Below, in pieces: positions 7,071 to 12,755 of a stretch of DNA of 12,755 nt (within the stretch, counting starts at the first letter, position 1; the number at the start of each line of letters is the position of its first letter). The translations under genes were made by a program, and so were the position numbers. The stretch covers positions 1 to 12,755 of the forward strand of contig NZ_JAUSCG010000100.1 of assembly GCF_030651615.1 (NCBI RefSeq), written 5' to 3'. Source of the DNA: Methanocalculus sp. Its GTDB lineage: Archaea > Halobacteriota > Methanomicrobia > Methanomicrobiales > Methanocorpusculaceae. The notes under the pieces were generated by a model. The model was not told the origin of the DNA, made no database searches, and saw nothing but the letters and a program-made list of their open reading frames with translations.

Positions 7071-7729
7071 AATCACCTGTGAAGATTAGGTTGATGCGCA
7101 TCCTGATCGATGGTGATTTCCATAGTGAGATCGATCTGGCAATTGGTCTTGGTTTTACCAAGGTGGCTACGATCAAAAAATGGATCGATTCGTTTGAGCG
7201 TGCAGGTTTCATCACAAGAGAGAAAGAGAAGGAAAGATCAGAGTATTCCTGCCGTTTGAACTATAACCGTGATGTGATAATAAAGATATATAATTATCCG
7301 GAATTCCAGCATCTTCGTTCTGATATTCGAAGTGCACCATGGTTCTGCCCGCTCTTCACCCGTCAATTTCAAATGCTTCATGGAGATCTGCCGGGACTTA
7401 TTGATGAGATGATTCGGGCTTCACATACATTCTTTGAAACAATCTGCCATTTTGATTCCCCTGACGAAATTCGAAAGATATACAGCCAGGCGCTTCTTGT
7501 AAACCGGCTTGCCGGGTTTTCCAGCCCGGAGTTTGATGAGATGTGCATATACTACCATATTTTTCTGCATGGTATCATACGGGATATCAGGTACGGAGGT
7601 CTGGGGGAAGGGTTTGCAGATGTCCTTGGTATGGTACAGCATACTTTATCCAGAAGAGCGGCTGACTGTGCACAACCATGTTTAAACGATCCGGAGAAAC
7701 CGTCTGGAGATAGAATAGATGAACTGTAG
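7067..7729 (+). CDS. Winged-helix (MarR/ArsR-like) protein with helical C-terminal domain
   Basis: A 220-residue protein whose first 70 residues read as a winged helix: a helix with KIRLMRILIDGDFHS, a second with EIDLAIGLGF, a recognition-type helix KVATIKKWIDSFERAGFI and a basic wing REKEKERSEYSCRLN. The remaining 150 residues are mainly helical, with cysteine and aromatic residues and no motif I recognise. It could be a local regulator acting with the riboswitch, or a DNA/RNA-binding partner of the two genes before it. It begins within the ATGA overlap with the HEAT gene, and its TAG stop lies 11 bases inside the first FluC gene, so it is firmly part of the operon. DNA binding is likely; target and effector are unknown. 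Confidence 0.75.
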   Translation: MKSPVKIRLMRILIDGDFHSEIDLAIGLGFTKVATIKKWIDSFERAGFITREKEKERSEYSCRLNYNRDVIIKIYNYPEFQHLRSDIRSAPWFCPLFTRQFQMLHGDLPGLIDEMIRASHTFFETICHFDSPDEIRKIYSQALLVNRLAGFSSPEFDEMCIYYHIFLHGIIRDIRYGGLGEGFADVLGMVQHTLSRRAADCAQPCLNDPEKPSGDRIDEL

Positions 7730-8084
7730 TTACTCTTCATACGCGATCATTACACTTGGTGGCTTCATCGGGGCGGTTCTGCATAAATGTGTTGAACTAC
7801 AGCTCCCGTCGCTCATAGGAACCCTCTTCGTCAATTTTCTTGGTTGTGTCTTTATGGGCATATTCATGTATGAGTCTATTTACATCGGGGCATTCAGCCG
7901 CAAGACACGTCTTTTCTTTGGAGTTGGTATTCTCGGGGCGTTTACTACCTTTTCTACGCTTGCGGTGGAGAGTTTTCTGCTTACGCCATATCTCTCTTTA
8001 CTAAACCTTGTTCTTCACCTTGCCCTGGGACTTTTAGGGATTTATATCGGCCGTTACCTGATAACGTACCAGAGAGGAATTTAA
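7719..8084 (+). CDS. crcB1: Fluoride channel subunit FluC/CrcB, copy 1
   Basis: Four-helix fluoride channel subunit of 121 residues; the functional Fluc channel is an antiparallel dimer expelling fluoride down its gradient. Visible are GGFIGAV in helix 1, GTLFVNFLG with Asn39 in helix 2, and GAFTTFST (residues 73-80), which carries Phe75 and Phe78 of the phenylalanine box and the sodium-site backbone. The arginine usual after helix 1 (GxxxR) is replaced by His22-Lys23. Positive charges lie in the loop between helices 2 and 3 (SRKTR, 60-64) and at the C-terminus, which by the positive-inside rule puts both ends in the cytoplasm. It overlaps the winged-helix gene by 11 bases and the second channel gene by one base (TAATG). 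Confidence 0.93.
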   Translation: MNCSYSSYAIITLGGFIGAVLHKCVELQLPSLIGTLFVNFLGCVFMGIFMYESIYIGAFSRKTRLFFGVGILGAFTTFSTLAVESFLLTPYLSLLNLVLHLALGLLGIYIGRYLITYQRGI

Positions 8085-8434
8085 TGGAGTATATGGTTCT
8101 GGTTGGTATCGGAGGAGCAATTGGATCGATAATGCGGTTTGAGATCTCAAAGATACAGCCGGTTCGAGGGATTCCTATTGGAACCTTTCTCGTTAATGTG
8201 ACCGGCAGTTTCTTATTATCACTCATCGTGTTCTCCAGTGAACCTGAAGATCTCATCAATCTCTTTGGATTTGGGTGTCTTGGCGGATTCACAACGTTCT
8301 CGACATTTAGCTTTGAAACATTCAGGATGCTTGAAAATCATGATTATTCTACTATGGGTGGAAACATCCTTCTGAATATGGGAGGAAGCCTTATTGGAGT
8401 GTATCTTGGATATCTGCTGATATCTTTGTGTTAA
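8084..8434 (+). CDS. crcB2: Fluoride channel subunit FluC/CrcB, copy 2
   Basis: A 116-residue partner of copy 1 with the canonical family motifs: GGAIGSIMR (Arg18), GTFLVNVTGS (Asn38) and GGFTTFSTF (Phe69, Phe72). Four membrane helices are expected. Its positive residues lie in the first loop (Arg18, Lys23, Arg28), while the loop between helices 2 and 3 is acidic (EPED, 53-56). That predicts the opposite membrane orientation to copy 1. Together the two would make an antiparallel heterodimer, as described for paired crcB genes in other prokaryotes. The stop is followed directly by the strong ribosome-binding site of the DUF190 gene. Confidence 0.95.
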   Translation: MEYMVLVGIGGAIGSIMRFEISKIQPVRGIPIGTFLVNVTGSFLLSLIVFSSEPEDLINLFGFGCLGGFTTFSTFSFETFRMLENHDYSTMGGNILLNMGGSLIGVYLGYLLISLC

Positions 8435-8450
8435 GGTAGGAGGAATGTGT

Positions 8451-8774
8451 ATGTTGGATGATGGATTGTTACTGCGTATCTATATTGCCGAATCAGCTAA
8501 GATTGATGATAAAACCGGATATAAAGCTCTTGTTGAGTTTTTTAAGGGGAAAGGATTTCCGGGTTGCACGGTCTTTCGGGGTATGATTGGGTATGGCCAT
8601 GAGAAAAAACTCAGGACCGTGGATGTTTTTAATCTCTCCCTCGATCTTCCGGTTGTCATTGATGTGGTGGATACCAGTGAGAGAATCATGGCTGTGGTAC
8701 CTGAGGTTGAGAAAATGGTTGAACACGGTCTTGTTACTATTCAGCAGGTTCAGATGATCAGAAAAAAGGAATGA
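8451..8774 (+). CDS. DUF190 family protein (PII-like fold)
   Basis: A 107-residue soluble protein of the DUF190 family, which is frequently encoded next to crcB; the fold is related to PII signalling proteins. Recognisable are LLRIYIAESAKIDDKTGYKAL, the central GFPGCTVFRGMIGYG and the strand LPVVIDVVDT followed by helix ERIMAVVPEVEKMV. The start at 8451 is preferred over the ATG at 8445 because GGAGG (8439-8443) lies seven bases from 8451 but only one from 8445. As the last gene of the fluoride operon it may modulate the channel or sense a ligand; the molecular role is not established. Its last 17 bases overlap the end of a small convergent ORF. Confidence 0.92.
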   Translation: MLDDGLLLRIYIAESAKIDDKTGYKALVEFFKGKGFPGCTVFRGMIGYGHEKKLRTVDVFNLSLDLPVVIDVVDTSERIMAVVPEVEKMVEHGLVTIQQVQMIRKKE

Positions 8775-8898
8775 TGCGTTCTTCTATCAGTATGGTATTT
8801 CGGTGAGAGACTCGCACACCATTGGTACAGGCTATCTCCATCTGTTCTCTAACCTGCCAGGCCATAGAGTCCTTCCCTGCAAGCCTATCTGATTTCAT
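8758..8898 (-). CDS. Small hypothetical protein, 46 residues, at the end of the enolase operon
   Basis: The frame encodes a coherent short protein with the segments AWQVREQMEIACTNGVRV and NTILIEERIIPFF. Its ATG (8898-8896) overlaps the end of the preceding frame on the same strand by 14 bases, which suggests translational coupling. Its stop lies inside the tail of the convergent DUF190 gene, and a T6 tract on the minus strand lies at its end. I do not recognise the family. The evidence is overlap, composition and position, so it could still be chance. Confidence 0.4.
   Translation of the reverse strand: MKSDRLAGKDSMAWQVREQMEIACTNGVRVSHRNTILIEERIIPFF
8762..8767 (-). terminator. T-tract at the end of the enolase transcript
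   Basis: CCTTTTTTC on the minus strand lies at the end of the small ORF following enolase and gives a run of six U in the RNA. It is the only T-run in the convergent junction with DUF190, so it is the best candidate for the end of the enolase transcript. Confidence 0.35.
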
Positions 8899-9343
8899 CT
8901 TCAAGGTGTTTTTTGAGGAGATTGATGGGTTCCTGCAGATGATCTGCGATCTGATTGAGTCTGGGTTCAAGAGTCCCCGGGACTGTGCCATATCCCCGCA
9001 TGTACTATGGTCTGTTTTCTTCGGCTGCACAATCGATTAAACTGAGTCTGCTCAGAATCGCTTTGCTCATGGATATGCCCGGAGGTTCGTCAGAGATCCC
9101 CTCTTCATCAAGTATGTTGATGAGTCGGGAGCGAATAAGAGTGCAATACTCCAAGATCATCTCTTTTTGAAGAGGTGATAAACACACCGAATATCTGGAG
9201 AAAGAACTTTTTGATCCCGATCCATTCAGTATCTCTTCAATTTCGCCAAGTTTTCTGTTGATATGCTGGCAGGTAATACGAAGGTGATGTACCTGGTTCT
9301 CATTTAGTCTATCATGTTCGCCGGTGCCCGCCAATGCAATCAC
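8885..9343 (-). pseudogene. Hypothetical helical protein after enolase, interrupted by an in-frame TAG
   Basis: From a GTG at 9343-9341, overlapping the enolase stop (GTGA), the frame runs 112 residues to a TAG at 9007-9005. It then continues in the same frame for 39 more coding-like residues (YMRGYGTVPGTLEPRLNQ, then ADHLQEPINLLKKHLEDE) to a TAG at 8887-8885. The first part is helical with heptad-like segments (HHLRITCQHINRKLGEIEEIL and LQKEMILEYCTLIRSRLINIL). The continuation is strongly helical too, so one protein of about 152 residues broken by a nonsense codon is the simplest reading. Alternatives are a genuine 112-residue protein plus a 38-residue protein restarting at the ATG two codons past the stop, readthrough, or pyrrolysine. 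The family is not recognised. The tight overlap with enolase argues for a fluoride-coregulated partner gene. Confidence 0.55.
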
Positions 9344-10623
9344 CTGATGAATGCATTTCTGCCTGCAAAAGTTGCTTTACTCCCTATTTCCTCTTCAATA
9401 CGCATGAGCTGGTTATATTTCTCAACCCGTTCACCCCGGCAGGGTGCACCTGTCTTGATTTTCCCTGCGGAGGTGGCAACGGTGAAATCAGCAATAAATG
9501 AATCTGGTGTCTCGCCACTCCGGTGAGATATATTGATGCCATAACCAGCATCCCTTGCACAGTTGATAGTTGTGAGTGTTTCGGTGACGGTTCCTATCTG
9601 GTTGAGTTTGATCAGCACAGAATTCGCAACACCCATCTCAATACCCTTCTTAACAAGGTGTGGGGACGTGACGAAGATGTCGTCTCCAATAAGCTCGATA
9701 TGTGATCCAAGCTCATCTGTCAGTCTTACCCATCCTTCCCAGTCATCTTCTGCCAGTCCATCCTCAATTGAGATGATTGGGTATGTATCAACCAGTGTCT
9801 GGTAATATGCTATCATCTCGTTGCTATTCAATCTCCTGCCTTCCCGCTTCAGTTCGTATTCACCTTCCGAAAAGAAGCTGCTAGATGCAGGATCAAGTGA
9901 AATCCCGATCTCTTTTCCCGGCTGATATCCTGCCTCTTCTATTGATCTGGTGATGAGTTCAAGTGGTTCTTCATTGGATGCGACCTTTGGGGCAAAGCCA
10001 CCCTCATCACCGACTGCAGTCGGGTAGTGTTTCTTCTTCAGGAGGACCTGTAATGAATGGTAGGTTTCAACTCCCCATTGGAGTGCTGTGTGAAAATCCG
10101 GCGCTCCAAATGGAACAATCATATATTCCTGAAAATCCGCTCCCTGCCATTGCGCGTGCACCCCTCCGTTCAGAACGTTCATCATCGGGACTGGCATCAG
10201 ATATCCTGCATCCATCTTCAGATACTCATAAAGCGGTATTGCCTGTGATTGCGCAAAGGCACGGGCTGCTGCCATCGAGACCCCAAGAACTGCGTTTGCG
10301 CCCAACCTCCCCTTATTCGGGGTGCCGTCAAGGTCAATCATGGTCTGATCGATCGCACTCTGATCTCCGGCATCCATCCCGATCAGAGCCGGGGCGATGA
10401 TCCGATTCACATGGTCCACGGCATTTAGCACGCCTTTTCCCATGAATCGTCCCGGATCACTGTCACGAAGTTCAACCGCCTCATGAATCCCTGTTGATGC
10501 GCCGGAAGGAACAGCTGCCCGTGCCAATGTACCATCATTGAGAATAATATCCACCTCGATCGTCGGGTTACCCCGCGAGTCAAGAATTTCCCGTCCATGA
10601 ATCCTGGTAATTACCTTTGTCAT
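9340..10623 (-). CDS. eno: Enolase (phosphopyruvate hydratase) under a fluoride riboswitch
   Basis: Interconverts 2-phosphoglycerate and phosphoenolpyruvate; cytosolic, central to glycolysis and gluconeogenesis. At 427 residues it is full length. Visible are the mobile loop SGASTG (40-45), His156 in NGGVHA, Glu166 and the catalytic Glu207 in VGDEGGFAP. The magnesium ligands are Asp244, Glu287 and Asp314, the catalytic base is Lys339 in LIKLNQIG, and the phosphate-binding HRSGET begins at 367. The start ATG (10623-10621) has AGGTG seven bases upstream. A fluoride aptamer lies about 170 bases before it on the same strand, which fits because fluoride with magnesium and phosphate inhibits enolase. 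It is not next to the ribosomal-protein/RNA-polymerase genes that usually flank archaeal enolase, so it may be a second, fluoride-inducible copy (inference). Confidence 0.97.
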   Translation of the reverse strand: MTKVITRIHGREILDSRGNPTIEVDIILNDGTLARAAVPSGASTGIHEAVELRDSDPGRFMGKGVLNAVDHVNRIIAPALIGMDAGDQSAIDQTMIDLDGTPNKGRLGANAVLGVSMAAARAFAQSQAIPLYEYLKMDAGYLMPVPMMNVLNGGVHAQWQGADFQEYMIVPFGAPDFHTALQWGVETYHSLQVLLKKKHYPTAVGDEGGFAPKVASNEEPLELITRSIEEAGYQPGKEIGISLDPASSSFFSEGEYELKREGRRLNSNEMIAYYQTLVDTYPIISIEDGLAEDDWEGWVRLTDELGSHIELIGDDIFVTSPHLVKKGIEMGVANSVLIKLNQIGTVTETLTTINCARDAGYGINISHRSGETPDSFIADFTVATSAGKIKTGAPCRGERVEKYNQLMRIEEEIGSKATFAGRNAFIR

Positions 10624-10699
10624 TTTCTTTCACCTCTTCGTCTTTTTTTATCTGTTTGTTATCTTTCTTTCAGATGCACGCAGATTCGGCGAAATCTAT

Positions 10700-10730
10700 C
10701 TGGAATTCATTCATAAACCTGAATTTCCAG
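10700..10730 (-). promoter_or_regulatory. Stable hairpin in the enolase leader
   Basis: On the minus strand CTGGAA-A-TTCA pairs with TGAATTCCAG: ten pairs with one bulged A, closing a ten-base loop. It lies between the fluoride aptamer and the enolase start. No U-tract follows directly, so it is not a simple terminator. A role in the expression platform or RNA stability is possible. Confidence 0.4.
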
Positions 10731-10792
10731 AGTAAATCAGCCGTACGTGACCACATATGCGGCATCCGGAACCGTTCAGTTCACCGGTAAAA

Positions 10793-10838
10793 CAGAAGTC
10801 ATCAGCCTGCCTGGCGGTTATGGCGGACCTCATCGCCA
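10793..10838 (-). ncRNA. Fluoride riboswitch aptamer (crcB motif) upstream of enolase
   Basis: On the minus strand the RNA reads TGGCGATGAGGTCCGCCA, then TAACCGCCAGGCAGGCTGAT and GACTTCTG. GAGGTC (10831-10826) pairs with GACTTC (10800-10795) with one G-U pair. TGGCG (10838-10834) pairs with CGCCA (10825-10821) as the pseudoknot. GCC (10815-10813) pairs with GGC (10807-10805) around AGGCA. The conserved GGCTGATGAC is intact. Enolase is a known target class for this riboswitch. Identified by eye from the known consensus. Confidence 0.93.
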
Positions 10839-10865
10839 TTGACTGATCAGAGGTGCTAAGTGCTC

Positions 10866-10886
10866 AGACAAATAGTTTTCTTTTTA
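10866..10886 (-). promoter_or_regulatory. Candidate promoter of the enolase transcript
   Basis: The minus-strand stretch GTAAAAAGAAAACTATTTGTC lies 30-50 bases before the aptamer and contains TATA-like cores with the right spacing to start RNA just ahead of it. Assigned from position and composition. Confidence 0.35.
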
Positions 10887-10907
10887 CTCATAATCACCTG
10901 ATAAACA

Positions 10908-10920
10908 AAGGATTAACTAT
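10908..10920 (+). promoter_or_regulatory. Candidate promoter of the dynamin-like gene
   Basis: AAGGATTAACTAT lies about 26-38 bases before the aptamer at 10946 and would start RNA just upstream of it. The more perfect TATA-like run ATATATTTTTTA at 10931-10942 is too close: a start from it would fall inside the aptamer. Confidence 0.3.
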
Positions 10921-10945
10921 CTTCATACGCATATATTTTTTATCT

Positions 10946-10992
10946 GGTGATGGAGTTCACCGCTAACCGCCTTTTGTGCTGATAACTCCTGC
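10946..10992 (+). ncRNA. Fluoride riboswitch aptamer (crcB motif) upstream of a dynamin-like GTPase
   Basis: The core reads GGTGATGGAGTTCACCGC, then TAACCGCCTTTTGTGCTGAT and AACTCCTGC. GGAGTT (10952-10957) pairs perfectly with AACTCC (10984-10989), and GGTG (10946-10949) pairs with CACC (10958-10961) as the pseudoknot. The spacing matches the other two aptamers in this window base for base around GGNGAT and CTGAT. The small third hairpin is weak here: only GC/GC pairs flank the loop, with a C-U mismatch inside. It faces the dynamin-like gene and lies 72 bases before it. Confidence 0.88.
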
Positions 10993-11005
10993 TCATCCGG
11001 TTTAG

Positions 11006-11032
11006 CCAATGTTAGATCAAAACAGGCATTGG
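11006..11032 (+). promoter_or_regulatory. Leader hairpin between aptamer and dynamin-like gene
   Basis: CCAATG (11006-11011) pairs perfectly with CATTGG (11027-11032) over a 15-base loop, 17 bases ahead of the ribosome-binding site. No T-tract follows. It may be part of the expression platform; function inferred. Confidence 0.35.
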
Positions 11033-11063
11033 GACTTCGCATGAATATGGAGGAAATACGGCA

Positions 11064-12755
11064 ATGGATAGTACACAGATATCGGTTCCAGAGAATCTTG
11101 AAGAGATACTAACTGATCAACAACGTCGTCTGGAGGCACTGCATTCCTGCTGGTTACTCTATGGAGAGCGGTTGCATACACTTGAAGAGCGCCTAAAACA
11201 GGGACGATTCCATCTTGCGGTTCTTGGTCAGGTCAAGCGCGGTAAGAGCACGCTATTGAATGCACTGATCGGAGAAGATTTATTGCCAAGCTCCGTTATT
11301 CCCCTTACCGCAGTTCCGACATTCATTCAGTATGGCGATCAGCAGATGCTGAGGATTCGATATACTGATACCAGACCTGAGATTGAACTGAAGGGTGAAT
11401 CAACCCGGTGGCTGAACAATCAGTTGATGCAGTATATCAGTGAGGATGAAAATCCAAAGAATTGTAAAGGCATACGCGAGGTTGAAATCGATCATCCCGG
11501 AGAGCTGCTCCGTGATGTGGTCCTGATTGATACGCCTGGCATTGGTTCGATATACAGGCACAATACAGAAGCGACGATGAACTTCCTGCCGCAATGTGAT
11601 GCTTCCCTCTTTGTTATTTCTGCCGACCCCCCTATCACCGAAGTTGAGGTTGCATTCCTCAAAGAGGTGAAAAACCGCGTTGGATATCTCTTCTTCGTTC
11701 TCAACAAAGTAGATTATCTCAGCGATACTGATCTGGTTGTCGCTCTTGATTTTTTCCGCACCATATTGATTCAGGATGCCGGAATTGATCCTGACACTCC
11801 GATCTGTGCCATCTCTGCACGGAAAGGGCTTGAGGCAAAGCAGTCAGGGGATATGTCACTCTGGGAGAAGAGCGGGCTCAAGGCGATCTACAACCATATC
11901 GTCAACTTTCTGGCTCATGATAAAAATCGTGTCCTCAGAGAAGCAATCGGCAAAAAAGCATATGATATCTTCTGGGAGATCCACCTCCAGCTGAGTCTTG
12001 AGAGAAAAGCACTTGAACTACCGCTTACCCAGCTTGAAGAGAGGCTTGCACTCTTTGACCACAAAATCAACGAGATCAATCTCCAAAAAATACGGACAAT
12101 GGATATGCTTACAGGCGATCACAAGCGTCTGCATGTTCTGCTGGAAACGTATGTCGGGAACCTCTCCGATCCACTTCGTGAAAAGCTCACCTCCGTTGCG
12201 GAGAAAACGATTCTGGACTCAGAAGATGATCCCGACAATGCAGCAGAAGAGGCTCTTGCTGAAATCATCCCGGGATGGTTTGAGCATGAGCTTGGGAAAT
12301 TAACTGAGATCATAGATAATGAGATCGCCATGCGCTTGAAAGAGCATCAGGTACAGGCAGATGAACTTATCGAGTCTATCCGGAAAGAAGCAGCTGATCT
12401 CTTTGATATTCCCTATCATGCCCCAAACAGCGAGCGGGTGTACGAACCGCTAAGACGGCCTTACTGGGTCAAACGTGCATGGGATCGGACATTCTCTCCA
12501 GTCCCCCCAGGTGTTGTCGGAAGATTTTTACCAAAGACAGTTCGGGAAAGACGTGCCCGGGATCGTATACAGAGGCATATTGAATCGCTGCTGGTGCGAA
12601 ATCTTGAGAACCTCAGATGGGAGACGATGCAGAATGTTGATTCGGCATTCAGAAAATTCAGCACCGAATTTGATACGCATCTCTCCCTTACAATAGAGGC
12701 GACTCATGGTGCAATTGCATCAGCATGTGCGGAAAGAAAAAAGCATGCAGATACC
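11064..12755 (+). CDS. Dynamin-like GTPase, C-terminus beyond the window
   Basis: The open frame of 564 residues continues past the right edge. GTPase motifs are in order: P-loop GQVKRGKS (55-62), the dynamin-type switch PLTAVPT (80-86) with Thr82, DTPG (155-158) and NKVD (213-216). After the G domain come long helical, partly coiled-coil stretches (about 290-330) and a basic, tryptophan-containing segment (about 465-500), as in bacterial dynamin-like proteins. Such proteins bind and remodel or repair membranes using GTP. No signal peptide is seen, and a possible membrane-binding paddle is not certain. The ATG at 11064 has GGAGG (11049-11053) ten bases upstream; an out-of-frame ATG at 11041 is ignored. 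It lies directly downstream of a fluoride aptamer, which points to a role in fluoride stress, perhaps membrane maintenance (inference). Confidence 0.88.
   Translation, partial: MDSTQISVPENLEEILTDQQRRLEALHSCWLLYGERLHTLEERLKQGRFHLAVLGQVKRGKSTLLNALIGEDLLPSSVIPLTAVPTFIQYGDQQMLRIRYTDTRPEIELKGESTRWLNNQLMQYISEDENPKNCKGIREVEIDHPGELLRDVVLIDTPGIGSIYRHNTEATMNFLPQCDASLFVISADPPITEVEVAFLKEVKNRVGYLFFVLNKVDYLSDTDLVVALDFFRTILIQDAGIDPDTPICAISARKGLEAKQSGDMSLWEKSGLKAIYNHIVNFLAHDKNRVLREAIGKKAYDIFWEIHLQLSLERKALELPLTQLEERLALFDHKINEINLQKIRTMDMLTGDHKRLHVLLETYVGNLSDPLREKLTSVAEKTILDSEDDPDNAAEEALAEIIPGWFEHELGKLTEIIDNEIAMRLKEHQVQADELIESIRKEAADLFDIPYHAPNSERVYEPLRRPYWVKRAWDRTFSPVPPGVVGRFLPKTVRERRARDRIQRHIESLLVRNLENLRWETMQNVDSAFRKFSTEFDTHLSLTIEATHGAIASACAERKKHADT

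Larger units (their letters stand above)
10624..11063. promoter_or_regulatory. Divergent control region between enolase and the dynamin-like gene
   Basis: These 440 bases hold no convincing protein gene. They contain two outward-facing fluoride aptamers about 108 bases apart, A/T-rich promoter candidates between them (10866-10886 for enolase on the minus strand and 10908-10920 for the GTPase on the plus strand), and leader hairpins on either side (10700-10730 and 11006-11032). Confidence 0.75.

Noticed and set aside
9005..9007. Pyrrolysine at the in-frame TAG as the preferred explanation
   Set aside because: TAG is used as an ordinary stop in the same island, and there is no sign of pyl genes in the window; kept only as an alternative.
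11010..11045. Short upstream ORF of 11 codons between the third aptamer and the dynamin-like start
   Set aside because: No ribosome-binding site, most of it lies within the leader hairpin region, and the peptide shows nothing recognisable; chance is sufficient.
10984..11053. Pairing of the third aptamer's stem strand CTCC with the GGAG ribosome-binding site of the dynamin-like gene as a switch
   Set aside because: Only four base pairs over a long distance; too weak to claim.
1..12755. CRISPR arrays, insertion sequences, transposases or integrase/attachment sites
   Set aside because: No regularly spaced repeats, transposase-like proteins or terminal inverted repeats were seen on either strand; the single tRNA has no adjacent integrase.

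Overview
The window looks like a piece of an archaeal chromosome, most likely a methanogen of the Methanomicrobia/Methanomicrobiales type. The evidence is a tRNA without an encoded CCA end, A/T-rich TATA-like elements at about the archaeal distance from starts, strong Shine-Dalgarno sites (GGAGG, AGGTG), ATGA-type overlaps between genes, and protein style. I could not check the lineage by similarity search.

Left part (1-5000). On the minus strand are the N-terminal third of a threonine ammonia-lyase, a class I SAM-dependent methyltransferase and tRNA-Arg(UCU). On the plus strand follow a ferritin with a complete ferroxidase centre and a two-HMA-domain Cu(I) P1B-ATPase (CopA), a metal-handling pair. 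A zinc-ribbon protein of unknown function follows from its own promoter (5214-5696).

Right part (5700-12755). This is a fluoride-response island. I recognise three copies of the fluoride (crcB-motif) riboswitch aptamer by their conserved core and matching helices. The first (5722-5770, +) precedes a tightly overlapping operon: an alpha/alpha-toroid protein of prenyltransferase/terpene-cyclase-repeat type, a zinc-ribbon plus HEAT-like protein, a winged-helix protein, two FluC/CrcB fluoride channel subunits and a DUF190 protein. The second (10793-10838, -) precedes an enolase, the classic fluoride-inhibited enzyme, followed by one or two small overlapping ORFs, one of which carries an in-frame TAG. 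The third (10946-10992, +) is back to back with the second and precedes a dynamin-like GTPase that runs off the window end.

The layout suggests one fluoride-sensed programme. Export would come from the FluC pair and DUF190, replacement of the poisoned target from enolase, and unfamiliar functions from the toroid, HEAT, winged-helix and dynamin-like proteins. The dynamin-like GTPase directly behind a fluoride aptamer and the uncharacterised trio at the head of the FluC operon are the most novel elements.
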